Positions 38,108 to 46,294 of a stretch of 64,000 nucleotides of DNA are shown piece by piece; position 1 is the stretch's first letter; each line of letters opens with the position of its first letter. Under the pieces are notes generated by a model. It was given only the letters and a program-made list of their open reading frames with translations. It was not told the DNA's origin and made no database searches. A program made the position numbers and the translations under genes. The DNA is from G965220205 sp965220205 (GTDB lineage: Bacteria > Chloroflexota > Dehalococcoidia > Lucifugimonadales > Australimonadaceae): NCBI GenBank assembly GCA_965220205.1, contig OZ244812.1:1550001-1614000 (forward strand). The letters run 5' to 3'.

Positions 38108-38617
38108 GTGACCGAGCAAGACGCATCCCCCGGCGTCGCCGGCCCCGAGCCGCGCCGAGCGCCCCGCGGCCTGGGCGCCCTTGAGTCGCGGATCATGAAC
38201 GCGCTGTGGGACTCGACCGCGGACCTCTCGGTGCAGGAAGTCTGCACCGCCCTCGGCCCCGGCCACAACTACAAGACGGTGATGACAGTTCTCAACCGTC
38301 TCGTGGAGAAACAGCTGCTCGAGCGGCAGCTTGACGGTCGAGCGTTCCGCTACCGCCCCACCTACACCCGACAGCAGTTCCTCCGGTCGGTTGCCGACGA
38401 ACTGGTGCGGGGCTACTTGGAGTCGTACGGCGGCGGCTCGGCGTCCCACCTGGCGAGGGCCGTGGACTCCGTCGCTCCACGGTCGACGCCGCCGCCGGCG
38501 GCGCCGCTGACGCTCGAAATCGACGAGCCGCCCCGAGTGCCCATCGCGTGGCTGCTCGCAGCAATCGTCGTGCTCGAAACACTCGTGGTCCTGCTCCGGC
38601 GGGAGCAGAAGCGCTAA
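38108..38617 (+). CDS. BlaI/MecI-family repressor with a C-terminal membrane helix
   Basis: 169 residues from a GTG at 38108. Residues ~20-100 are the BlaI/MecI winged helix: LGALESRIMNALWDSTADLSVQEVCTALGPGHNYKTVMTVLNRLVEKQLLERQLDGRAFRYRPT. After a Pro/Ala linker the C-terminus is a hydrophobic helix, IAWLLAAIVVLETLVVLL, then RREQKR. This predicts a tail-anchored protein, unlike classic soluble BlaI, whose C-terminal part dimerises and is cut by BlaR1. No BlaR1-type sensor protease lies nearby. Confidence 0.82.
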   Translation: MTEQDASPGVAGPEPRRAPRGLGALESRIMNALWDSTADLSVQEVCTALGPGHNYKTVMTVLNRLVEKQLLERQLDGRAFRYRPTYTRQQFLRSVADELVRGYLESYGGGSASHLARAVDSVAPRSTPPPAAPLTLEIDEPPRVPIAWLLAAIVVLETLVVLLRREQKR

Positions 38618-38692
38618 CCATGGCGATTCCCCGTACTTATCAGAGAAGGTTGCACTAGACGCCAATGTACTCACCCGCTCACGTTCCCGCCC

Positions 38693-39430
38693 ATGCCTTC
38701 GCTTGCGGCTGACCTCGACGTTCTCGAGGGAGGGTCGCGAGCGCTCGGCTTGGAGCTGACCGCTGCCCAGCTCGCGCAGTTCAGTCGCTACCGGGCTGGA
38801 CTCGCAGCGTGGAACCAACGCGTCAACCTCACCTCGGCGAACGCTCTAGCCGAGGCCGCCCGCGTGCTCTTCCTCGACTCGCTCAGCCTCGTGCCGGTCA
38901 TACGGCGCGAACAGCCGTCTCCGGCGCGCCTCGTCGACGTCGGCGCTGGCGGAGGCTTCCCGGGCGTCGTGCTGAAGATCGCCATGCCCGACACCGCCGT
39001 AGTGTTAGTCGAGGCGACCCGGAAGAAGGCAGCTTTCCTCTCGTGGGTCGTCGATGACTTGGGCCTGGAAGGGGTGGAGGTAGTCGCGGCGAGGGCCGAG
39101 GACGCGGCGAGGGCGAGTGGACTGCGCGGAGCGTTCGACGTCGCGACAGCCCGCGCGCTGGGACCGTTGCCCGTCGTACTCGAGCTGACGCTGCCGTTCT
39201 GCCGCATGGGCGGACTGGTCGTCGCGCCGCGCGGTATCGGCGCCGACGCCGACGCCGAGGGTGCTCGGGGAGCGGCCCGACTCCTCGGAGGGCGGGTCCA
39301 CGACGTCGAAGCGCCCGACGCGCTTGACGAGCGGAGTTCGACGCGGATCGTCTTCGTCGACAAGGTTGCCCCGACGCCTGACAAGTACCCGCGCCGCGTC
39401 GGCATGCCGCGGAAGAACCCTCTGGTCTGA
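38693..39430 (+). CDS. rsmG: 16S rRNA (guanine527-N7)-methyltransferase
   Basis: 245 residues. LTAAQLAQFSRYRAGLAAWNQRVNLTSA is the usual RsmG start region, followed by FLDSLSLVP, SAM motif I LVDVGAGGGFPGVVLKI, VVLVEATRKKAAFLSWVV and ATARALGPLPVVLELTLPF. The C-terminal KVAPTPDKYPRRVGMPRKNPL is highly characteristic. It modifies G527 in the 530 loop of the small subunit; loss gives streptomycin tolerance in other bacteria. Confidence 0.96.
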   Translation: MPSLAADLDVLEGGSRALGLELTAAQLAQFSRYRAGLAAWNQRVNLTSANALAEAARVLFLDSLSLVPVIRREQPSPARLVDVGAGGGFPGVVLKIAMPDTAVVLVEATRKKAAFLSWVVDDLGLEGVEVVAARAEDAARASGLRGAFDVATARALGPLPVVLELTLPFCRMGGLVVAPRGIGADADAEGARGAARLLGGRVHDVEAPDALDERSSTRIVFVDKVAPTPDKYPRRVGMPRKNPLV

Positions 39431-39445
39431 GGCCTAGGAACCGTC

Positions 39446-40480
39446 TTGGTCGAACACCATCACGAAACACCAAGAGAGGCGGCCTCGCTGCGGCGCAAGT
39501 TCCTCGCCCCGCAGACAATGATATCGTTCCTCCTCCTCGCCGCCCTGATCGCGTTCATCACGACACGCTTCGACATCGCGTGGAGCGACACGTGGGACTC
39601 CGTCCGCACCATCGACCCGGTCCTGTACGGCCTGGCCATCCTGGTGCACTACATGACGTTCGTATTCAGGGGCGCTCGCTGGCGGGTGCTTCTGATGAAC
39701 GCCGCCAAAGACGACGAGTATCCTCCGAAGCCCCCGTCCGTCCTCTCCGCCGCCCGCTTGATCCTTATGAGCTGGTTCGCCAACGCGGTGACCTGGTTCC
39801 GCATGGGGGACGCCTACCGGGCCTACGTCTACTCAACCGACGCCAAGGCGAGCTTCCCGCGCACGGCGGGCACCGTCGTTGCCGATCGCCTCGTGGACAT
39901 GGCCGTCGTGAGCCTACTCTTGGTTGTCGGCATCGCCGTATTGCTCATCGGCGGACAGATACGTCCGCCCCTGCTGGTGCTCTACCTCGCGCTTGGCGTC
40001 CTGGCGCTCATCCCGGGAGGGATCTGCGCCATGAAGCTCACCAGGAACTGGCTGGGGGCCAGGCTGCCGAGACGCATCAGCGAGTTCTACGGCCACTTCC
40101 ACGACGGCACGGTGGGCAGCATCGGACGCGTCCGCCTGGTCTTCACGCTGGGCCTCTTTGCATGGTTCTGCGAGATAGGCCGGCTGTTCTTCGTCATCCT
40201 GGCGCTAGGCACGCCCGTAGGCCTAGGCCTCATCATCTTCGTGCCGATGGCCAACGGCGTCCTCTCAGCCGTTCCCCTCACGCCTGGAGGCATAGGCATC
40301 GTCGAGACCGGCGTCAGCGGAGCGCTGCAACTCGAGTTGAGCGTCGAGCTCGCGATCGCCGTCGCTCTGGTCGACCGCTCCATCAGCTACGTCAGCATCA
40401 TCGTCACGGGCGGAGCCGCCTTCTTCGCGCGGCAGCTCCGCTCGCCCAGCGGCGCCGCGGCCCCCACGAAGTCGGCTTGA
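39446..40480 (+). CDS. Lysylphosphatidylglycerol synthase-like (UPF0104) membrane protein
   Basis: Up to 344 residues with about seven or eight membrane helices. The UPF0104/AglD-like pattern is seen in HYMTFVFRGARWRVLL, MSWFANAVTWFRMGDAYRAY, GTVVADRLVDMAVVSLLLV and SAVPLTPGGIGIVETGVSGAL. The TTG at 39446 gives a plausible cytoplasmic N-terminus; the first ATG in frame is at 39518 and would start within the first helix region. The family flips or transfers polyprenyl-linked or aminoacyl lipids. It starts 15 nt after rsmG. Confidence 0.78.
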   Translation: MVEHHHETPREAASLRRKFLAPQTMISFLLLAALIAFITTRFDIAWSDTWDSVRTIDPVLYGLAILVHYMTFVFRGARWRVLLMNAAKDDEYPPKPPSVLSAARLILMSWFANAVTWFRMGDAYRAYVYSTDAKASFPRTAGTVVADRLVDMAVVSLLLVVGIAVLLIGGQIRPPLLVLYLALGVLALIPGGICAMKLTRNWLGARLPRRISEFYGHFHDGTVGSIGRVRLVFTLGLFAWFCEIGRLFFVILALGTPVGLGLIIFVPMANGVLSAVPLTPGGIGIVETGVSGALQLELSVELAIAVALVDRSISYVSIIVTGGAAFFARQLRSPSGAAAPTKSA

Positions 40481-40496
40481 CAACGTCCCGCCCGTC

Positions 40497-40808
40497 ATGA
40501 GCAGCCGACCGCGCATCCCGCCGGCCGTGCTTCACGGGGCCATCGTCCTGCTCGTATTCGGCATCACCGGCGCGATCACCGTTGTGCTGAGCCGCCTGCT
40601 CCTCGGGGCGCTGCCCGGAGTGGATGGCTCGCTGCGCGACGGGCCATGGTCCTATCGCGCCGCCTACGTCTTGCTCATCACGCCGGCCTATTCCGTCACG
40701 CTGCTCGCCGTAGGCTCGCTGTTCGGCAAGCGCGCGTTCTTCCAGGCCCGCGTCGTCCGGATGTGGAGCCTCTTGCTGCCCAAGCGATGGACCGCGCCAA
40801 GACCGTAG
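40497..40808 (+). CDS. Small membrane protein, DUF6787-like
   Basis: 103 residues with two membrane helices: LHGAIVLLVFGITGAITVVLSRLLLGAL and WSYRAAYVLLITPAYSVTLLAVGSLFG. The end FFQARVVRMWSLLLPKRW resembles the DUF6787 pattern (FxVTGxxxxxLSRPLLxxLG...GPWxYRxxYxLLITPxYxxLLLxxGxLFGQxxFF), recalled rather than searched. It is 16 nt after the UPF0104 gene and probably in the same transcript. Confidence 0.7.
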   Translation: MSSRPRIPPAVLHGAIVLLVFGITGAITVVLSRLLLGALPGVDGSLRDGPWSYRAAYVLLITPAYSVTLLAVGSLFGKRAFFQARVVRMWSLLLPKRWTAPRP

Positions 40809-41016
40809 AAGCGTCCCTCGTGGAGTCCCCGTTCTCCGCAGGCGGGAGAGAGAAGTACGAGTCTCGGAGAGACGGGCGGCGCGATGGGCCGGAGCCTTCG
40901 CGCTAGCGCCCCGTGAATGCGGAATCGTCTTCCTCTGAGCCGCACACGACGGCAAGGCGCGGTAGGATAGGCGCCGCAGGACGAATACTCCCCGAAATCA
41001 CCCAAGGCGTCCGAAC

Positions 41017-42648
41017 ATGCGCTACAACCTCCAAACTTTCCGCGGAGACGTCTTTGGCGGCGTCACGTCAGCCGTGGTCGGGCTGCCGGTGGCGCTGGCC
41101 TTCGGCGTGGCGTCAGGTCTGGGGGCGATAGCCGGCATCTACGGGGCCATCGCGGTGGGCTTCTTCGCGGCGGTCTTCGGCGGCACCCGGTCGCAGATAT
41201 CGGGCCCCACCGGGCCAATGTCCGTGGCGATGGCAGTCATCGTCACGAGCCACGCGGGCAATCTGGCCGAAGCCTTCACAGTGGTCGTCATGGCGGGTCT
41301 CCTGCAGATTCTCCTTGGAGTCTTGCGAATCGGCCGGTTCGTAGCCTACACGCCGTACTCGGTGATATCCGGGTTCATGTCCGGCATCGGCGTCATCGTC
41401 ATGCTGGTGCAGACCTTGCCTTTCCTGGGCGCGTCCGTTGCGACGGGCGGCCCGATGGGATCGGTCCGCGCTTTGCCTGAAGCGGTGAGGAGCGTGGACC
41501 TCAGCGCGTTCGCCATCGCCGCCGTCACCCTTGCCGTGGGCGTCGCGTGGCCCGCCCGGCTGAGGAAATTCCTGCCTCCCACCCTGGCTGCCCTGATCGC
41601 CGGAACGGCGCTGGGCGTCCTATGGCTAACCAACACGCCCGTCATCGGCGAAGTGCCGACCGGCCTGCCAGAGCCGCGGTTGCCGGCGCTGTCTCCGGAC
41701 GCGCTGGCGCGCGCCGTGGAGCCCGCCCTGATCATCGCGCTGCTCGGCTCCATAGATAGCCTGCTGACTTCCCTGATAGCCGATTCGATGACCCGCACCC
41801 GCCACAACCCCAACCGGGAGCTGGTGGGCCAAGGCATAGGGAACACATTGGCGGGACTCATCGGCGGGCTGCCCGGCGCAGGGGCCACCATGGGCACCGT
41901 CGTGAACATCCGCGCCGGCGGACGGACGCCCGTCTCAGGCGCGTTGCGCGCGGCGATCCTCCTTGCGCTGGTCCTCGGGCTGGGCAGGTATGTCGAGGCA
42001 ATCCCCCACGCGGTCCTTGCCGGCATCCTGATGAAGGTCGGCTGGGACATCGTTGACTGGCGCTTCCTCACCCGTATCCTCCGCGTCCAGCGGGAACACC
42101 TGCTGGTCATGTTGATCACGCTCGCGCTCACGGTGTTCCTCGACCTGGTCACTGCTGTGGCAATAGGGATGATCGCGGCGGGGATGGCGAGCGCGCGGCA
42201 GTTCGAGCGCCTGGAGCTCGACAGCGTCGTCTCGGTGCCGCTGCTGGACCGAACCTTCCTTCCCCACGAGGAGGGCGAGGACGAGACGGACGCCTTCTCG
42301 GCGCGCGTAGGCCTGGTGGCGCTCAGGGGCAGCTTTACCGTCGCCTCCTCCAACAAGCTGATCAGCACGATCAGCGTGGACATTCGCGACCATGAGGTCG
42401 TCATCCTCGACTTCTCCGGCGCCGTCTACATGGACGACAGCGCCGCCCTCGTGGTCGAGCAGATGATCGACGCCGCGATAGCCCAGGACACCGAGTGCAT
42501 CGTGATGGGCCTCAAGGGTCTGCCTGAGACGACGCTCCGGGCGCTCAATGTTCTGCAGCGCGTTCCCGCCGACCGCTTTGTCGCAAACCTGGACGAAGCG
42601 CGGGAGATCGCGAAGCGGATACTCGCAACACGAACACCCGAGGCGTGA
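41017..42648 (+). CDS. SulP-family anion transporter with STAS domain
   Basis: 543 residues. The N-terminal 400 residues form the SLC26/SulP membrane domain: DVFGGVTSAVVGLPVALAFGVASGLGAIAGIYGAI, FGGTRSQISGPTGPMSVAMAVIV, SGFMSGIGVIVMLVQ, and LLGSIDSLLTSLIADSMTRTRHNPNRELVGQGIGN. The C-terminal ~110 residues are a STAS domain (VALRGSFTVASSNKL...VVILDFSGAVYMDDSAALVVEQMI). It likely imports sulphate, bicarbonate or another oxyanion; the substrate cannot be told from sequence. Confidence 0.92.
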   Translation: MRYNLQTFRGDVFGGVTSAVVGLPVALAFGVASGLGAIAGIYGAIAVGFFAAVFGGTRSQISGPTGPMSVAMAVIVTSHAGNLAEAFTVVVMAGLLQILLGVLRIGRFVAYTPYSVISGFMSGIGVIVMLVQTLPFLGASVATGGPMGSVRALPEAVRSVDLSAFAIAAVTLAVGVAWPARLRKFLPPTLAALIAGTALGVLWLTNTPVIGEVPTGLPEPRLPALSPDALARAVEPALIIALLGSIDSLLTSLIADSMTRTRHNPNRELVGQGIGNTLAGLIGGLPGAGATMGTVVNIRAGGRTPVSGALRAAILLALVLGLGRYVEAIPHAVLAGILMKVGWDIVDWRFLTRILRVQREHLLVMLITLALTVFLDLVTAVAIGMIAAGMASARQFERLELDSVVSVPLLDRTFLPHEEGEDETDAFSARVGLVALRGSFTVASSNKLISTISVDIRDHEVVILDFSGAVYMDDSAALVVEQMIDAAIAQDTECIVMGLKGLPETTLRALNVLQRVPADRFVANLDEAREIAKRILATRTPEA

Positions 42649-42769
42649 GCCCAGCGAGACGCCGGCGGCGGCTCAAGACCCAATCAGCCCCTCCTGGGGC
42701 CTCATCCATGGGATGGAGGGTAGGTGCGCGTGCTGCTGGCGCGCGGCAGAGGCATGTGGGCGCCGGGCA

Positions 42770-43300
42770 CGTCGATGAGTCGTCCCGCTCAACGCCGGCC
42801 TCGGGCGGGATGTCGATCAGAACGGGGCGGGGGCGGCCCGTGCGCATCTGCCTGAACGCTTCGGACACGGCGAGGGGGAATTTCACGGGGTGTGTGCGCC
42901 TGCCGCCGCTACTTTGTCACCGAGCGCAGCATTTCGGACTGGTCCACGACTTCGTGATAGGCCCCAAGGTTCTTGCCGATCTGGGCGCGGGGTATCTGGC
43001 CGGCAATGAGGAGCACGGGCGAGGAGCGGGCGTACGCGGTCGCCAGACCGGAGGCAGCGTTGTACACGCCCGCGCCTGGGACCACCAGCACTACCCCGGC
43101 TTTCCCGACGCGCGGGCATAGCCGTCGGCCATGTGCGCCGCGCCCTGCTCATGGCGGGTCGTAACCATGCGGATGCTCGGCTCGTCCCGTATTGCAGCCA
43201 GTATCCCGGACACATGTATGCCGGGAATCCCGAACACGACCTCGACCCCTTCCCGTACGAGGGACTGCGTCAGGGCTTCGCCCCCGCTCATCTTGACCAT
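42770..43300 (-). pseudogene. Truncated, decayed thiamine-diphosphate enzyme (acetolactate-synthase-like)
   Basis: From the ATG at 43300 the frame reads GGEALTQSLVREGVEVVFGIPG and TTRHEQGAAHMADGYARASGKPG, the N-terminal TPP-pyrimidine domain with its catalytic Glu region. One base is lost near 43095, and the next frame gives VVPGAGVYNAASGLATAYARSSPVLLIAGQIP. An in-frame TAG at 42909-42911 stands where relatives have Trp. After an extra base in the G run at 42874-42878 the text resumes LAVSEAFRQMRTGRPRPVLIDIPPE. Homology ends near 42775, so the central and C-terminal domains are missing. With one nonsense codon, two frameshifts and truncation, this is real decay. Confidence 0.8.
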
Positions 43301-43451
43301 ATCCCTCTACTCCGTCTGAGTGGGGTCCTGGGCGCGCCCAGTCCCGCCTACGATACACAACTGGCGGGACGGCGCGAAGTCATGCGCTCCGGATTATTCG
43401 GGACCGTTCCGGACGAGGAGGCCTGCCCCGAATCGGCGAACGCATGATGCG

Positions 43452-44459
43452 TCACGACGGCTCCGGGTAACGAGACTCGAATCGCCGCAACATCGAGACC
43501 GCTACCTTCCTGTAGTACGAAAGGGCGCGGGGCACTACGGCGTTCGGGACGCCAGTGCGACGTGCTCGAAGCTTGAGGCAGTAGCGGTCTAACCACCACA
43601 TTGCCGACCCGAACATCGTGACCGGCTCCCAAGTCGCCACGCGTTGTCCCACGGGGCCTGCGCGGCTGCCCCGGGTCCGTGCGTACCCTTCCCAGAATCT
43701 CGCCCGGTCGGCCTCCGTCAGCTGGTTCTCGGTGAAGATGAAGGCAACCTCCTCAGCCGGGTCGCCCAAGCGAACGTCCTCCCAGTCGACCAGTTGCGCC
43801 ATAGAGCCGGACCAGACCACGTTGTCCCCATGGGCGTCCCCGTGGAGCAAGGAGAAGGATGCGGCGTTGAGCCACTCGTCCCGCGTGACGCACTCCAAAG
43901 CGGCCTCGGCAACGCGGCGGTAGCCCCCCCAGAACCTGCTGGCCAGGTCGCCAGGCAGTCTGTCTTCGTAGATCCTTCTACCGATGTCCCACTCGATACG
44001 CTGAACCAGGTACTCCGACAGACTCCGCGGACGGGGGTCGAGTTGCCCGACCCGGTCCGGGTCCAAGTCGTGGAGGCGGCCGATGGTCGCGCCCAGCGAC
44101 TCGAGGACCCTCCATTCGGCATGGGCGAGGTCCACCTTTTCGCCAGATAGGAAGGTCGTCACCATCGCAGGCTGCCGGAAGAACGCCGCCGCTTCGTCGT
44201 AGTGAATCAACCGGGGAGCGAAATCGCTTTCGAGGCCGCGCAGCGCCATGGCCTCGCGTTGTGCTTTGCGGCGCACGTACTCCCCGTCGGCGTTGTTCAC
44301 GCGGACCACGAAGTCCTCTTCGCCCCGGACTGTTACGCGAAAGATCTGGTGGGTCTCTCCGCCGCTGATCGTCCGGACCCTCAATTCGTCCAGGCGATTC
44401 TCGTCCAGACCCAGCGCATGGGCGGCGTAGGCGCGAGCAGCTTGAGAGAGCGAACTCAT
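43452..44459 (-). CDS. APH/choline-kinase-family phosphotransferase
   Basis: 335 residues with a protein-kinase-like fold. The N-lobe is ISGGETHQIFRVTVRGEEDFVVRVN. The catalytic loop is SFSLLHGDAHGDNVVW, and the metal-binding QLVDWEDVRLGDPAEEVAFIF follows. ATP and Mg ligands are therefore intact. The length suits aminoglycoside or small-alcohol phosphotransferases of the APH family (PF01636); the substrate is unknown, and antibiotic resistance should not be assumed. The TPP-enzyme remnant lies 151 nt downstream on the same strand. Confidence 0.85.
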   Translation of the reverse strand: MSSLSQAARAYAAHALGLDENRLDELRVRTISGGETHQIFRVTVRGEEDFVVRVNNADGEYVRRKAQREAMALRGLESDFAPRLIHYDEAAAFFRQPAMVTTFLSGEKVDLAHAEWRVLESLGATIGRLHDLDPDRVGQLDPRPRSLSEYLVQRIEWDIGRRIYEDRLPGDLASRFWGGYRRVAEAALECVTRDEWLNAASFSLLHGDAHGDNVVWSGSMAQLVDWEDVRLGDPAEEVAFIFTENQLTEADRARFWEGYARTRGSRAGPVGQRVATWEPVTMFGSAMWWLDRYCLKLRARRTGVPNAVVPRALSYYRKVAVSMLRRFESRYPEPS

Positions 44460-44684
44460 CCGAGACCCCCTTGGCCGGCCGACGACAGGCTTTCGGTCCG
44501 TAGGCGACCACGGCAGGCAGGGCTACCTAGAGCCTCAATTTCGACGAATTTGAAACTTTACACAATCTAGCGGCCACACCAGTGCCGTCCCTCGCCTCTG
44601 AGAAGGTAACGAGGGAGTCGTGTCCGAAACATTGAGGGAGGGCGCTTTGACAGGCGGAGTGAGGTGTGTCAGCAAACGGCAAGC

Positions 44685-45041
44685 CTATAAGGTCAACTCT
44701 GGCGCTGGCACGAGACAATGGTTCGTTGTGTCGGCGATAAGTCCGAAGGCCTGAAGCGTTGTAGCGCCGAAGAGCATCCGGCCCTCTGGGCCAAATACAA
44801 CGGGACTCGGACGTACTACGCCGTTGACCCGGAACCAAGCGTTCCCAACCTGCATACGCTGCTTCTCTCCGTTTGCGAGAGTGAACTCCATAGATTCTGG
44901 TTCAGGAATCACCCCAAATCTACTCAAGAACGAGGCGGGCAACATAGAATAGGTCGCGCCCGTGTCTACCTTTGCCTCGATGGTGGAATACTCTCCGCCG
45001 CTAGGGCCGGATACTTCGATTTCCTGAGTGAACGTTCCCAT
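44685..45041 (-). CDS. Solo retropepsin-like aspartic protease
   Basis: 118 residues. EAKVDTGATYSMLPASFLSRFG (about 22-43) carries the catalytic D26-T-G-A motif with its hydrophobic follow-up. LANGEKQRMQVGNAWFRVNG is the flap region, and MLFGATTLQAFGLIADTTNH is the second hydrophobic-Gly psi-loop. As in viral retropepsins, only one Asp is present, so a homodimer is required. It has no membrane helix or signal peptide. This is the intact relative in kind of the frameshifted gene at 11870-12317. Confidence 0.82.
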   Translation of the reverse strand: MGTFTQEIEVSGPSGGEYSTIEAKVDTGATYSMLPASFLSRFGVIPEPESMEFTLANGEKQRMQVGNAWFRVNGVVRPSPVVFGPEGRMLFGATTLQAFGLIADTTNHCLVPAPELTL

Positions 45042-45166
45042 TGCCTAGCTCTTCCCCAAGATGTAGCTGCATTCAAAGCAAAATAGGCTGCTCTCCCCTC
45101 TCAGAATCCTCTCCGAGAGTCAATCACCCTGTCAAGCCGCGATTGAACCTGAGGCTCAACCCAACG

Positions 45167-46294
45167 CTACAGGGCGACGAGGTCTGCGGCGCGGACCTCG
45201 AGTCCCAGGCCGGGCGCGGCGGCGAGGCCGGCGCCCTCCGTGTCGATCGCCCCGCCGTCGCCGAACATCAGGCTCTGCGTCGTGAGGTCGCGACGGAGGA
45301 GATGCGTGCCGAACGCCCCCTCGGACGCGACGAGATTCGCGCTCGCGGCGTGCATCACGGTCAGCCCTGCCCGTGTGAGGAGGCTCGTCTCGCCGACCTG
45401 CGCGCCCACAATCACGCCGACGCCCCGGCGGGCGGCCTTCTCGACCACCTCCAGCGACCGTATGACGCCGCCCATCTTCGAGACGCGCACGTTCGCCGTC
45501 CAACGCTCCGGGTCTGCCAGCGTGTCCAGCTGCTCGGGGCGCAGCAGACTCTCATCGAGGATGATCTTCGCGCCGCACTCGACGCCCACGCGCTCGAACC
45601 CTTCCAGGTCGCCAACTCGCAGCGGCTCCTCGATCGCGTAGACGCTGTGCGGGAGCGCCGCGACGTAACGGATGCAGTCGTCCGCCGACTCCCACAGGTT
45701 GTTCGCGTCGAACCGGACGCGCAGGTCCGGCGCGGCGTTCCTCTCGAAGAGGCGCATCTTCCGGCGGTCCCGGTTGAGGTCCCCCGACACCTTGACCTTG
45801 AACTCGCGGAATCCGCGCCTCCGGTAGCGCCGGAACTGCCACCAGTACGCGAGGTACGGCGCATCCCCCAGAACCGCCGAGTAGACGAAACGCCCTGTCA
45901 GGCGCGGCAGGCCCAACACCTCCTCGATGGGCGCGCCGGCGACCTTCCCCAGCAGGTCGAGCACGGCAAGCTCGATAGCGCAGAACGCCGCTGGGTTCTG
46001 GTCAATGGCCTCCCGGTGCTCGGCGGCCCACCCACGGAGGCTGTCGGCGTCGGTGACGGCGTCGACAATCGAGGCGGAGTGCGCTCGGATGAAGGCGGCG
46101 CCGCTCTCCACCGTCTCTCCGGTCACGTACTCCCGGGGACAACCCTCGCCGTACCCGGTTTCGCCCAAGTCCGCGTGCGCGGCGACGATGAGGTTCTCGG
46201 CCTGACCGCGGGCCGCGGAGGCGTGGCGGAAGACGGCACGGAAGGGCACAGGGAAGCTCGCGACCTCCAGCCGCTCGATGCGCACTCCGCTCAT
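45167..46294 (-). CDS. Enolase-superfamily enzyme, dipeptide-epimerase-like
   Basis: 375 residues from ATG 46294, whose ATGA overlaps the stop of the GH3-type gene. A (beta/alpha)7-beta barrel with the acid-sugar/AEE residue set: KxK base FKVKVSG, metal ligands D in RFDANN, E in AIEEPL and D in LDESLL, and the second Lys in VSKMGG. The KxK/K pair matches dipeptide epimerases, OSBS and NSAR enzymes rather than sugar dehydratases. The N-terminal cap FRHASAARGQAENLIVAAHADLGETGYGEG fits. It is last in a four-gene overlapping operon. The true substrate is unknown; an N-acyl amino acid or amide is an attractive inference. Confidence 0.85.
   Translation of the reverse strand: MSGVRIERLEVASFPVPFRAVFRHASAARGQAENLIVAAHADLGETGYGEGCPREYVTGETVESGAAFIRAHSASIVDAVTDADSLRGWAAEHREAIDQNPAAFCAIELAVLDLLGKVAGAPIEEVLGLPRLTGRFVYSAVLGDAPYLAYWWQFRRYRRRGFREFKVKVSGDLNRDRRKMRLFERNAAPDLRVRFDANNLWESADDCIRYVAALPHSVYAIEEPLRVGDLEGFERVGVECGAKIILDESLLRPEQLDTLADPERWTANVRVSKMGGVIRSLEVVEKAARRGVGVIVGAQVGETSLLTRAGLTVMHAASANLVASEGAFGTHLLRRDLTTQSLMFGDGGAIDTEGAGLAAAPGLGLEVRAADLVAL

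Noticed and set aside
43452..44459. Annotation as an aminoglycoside resistance gene
   Set aside because: Only the general APH-fold kinase motifs are visible; nothing ties it to an antibiotic substrate.
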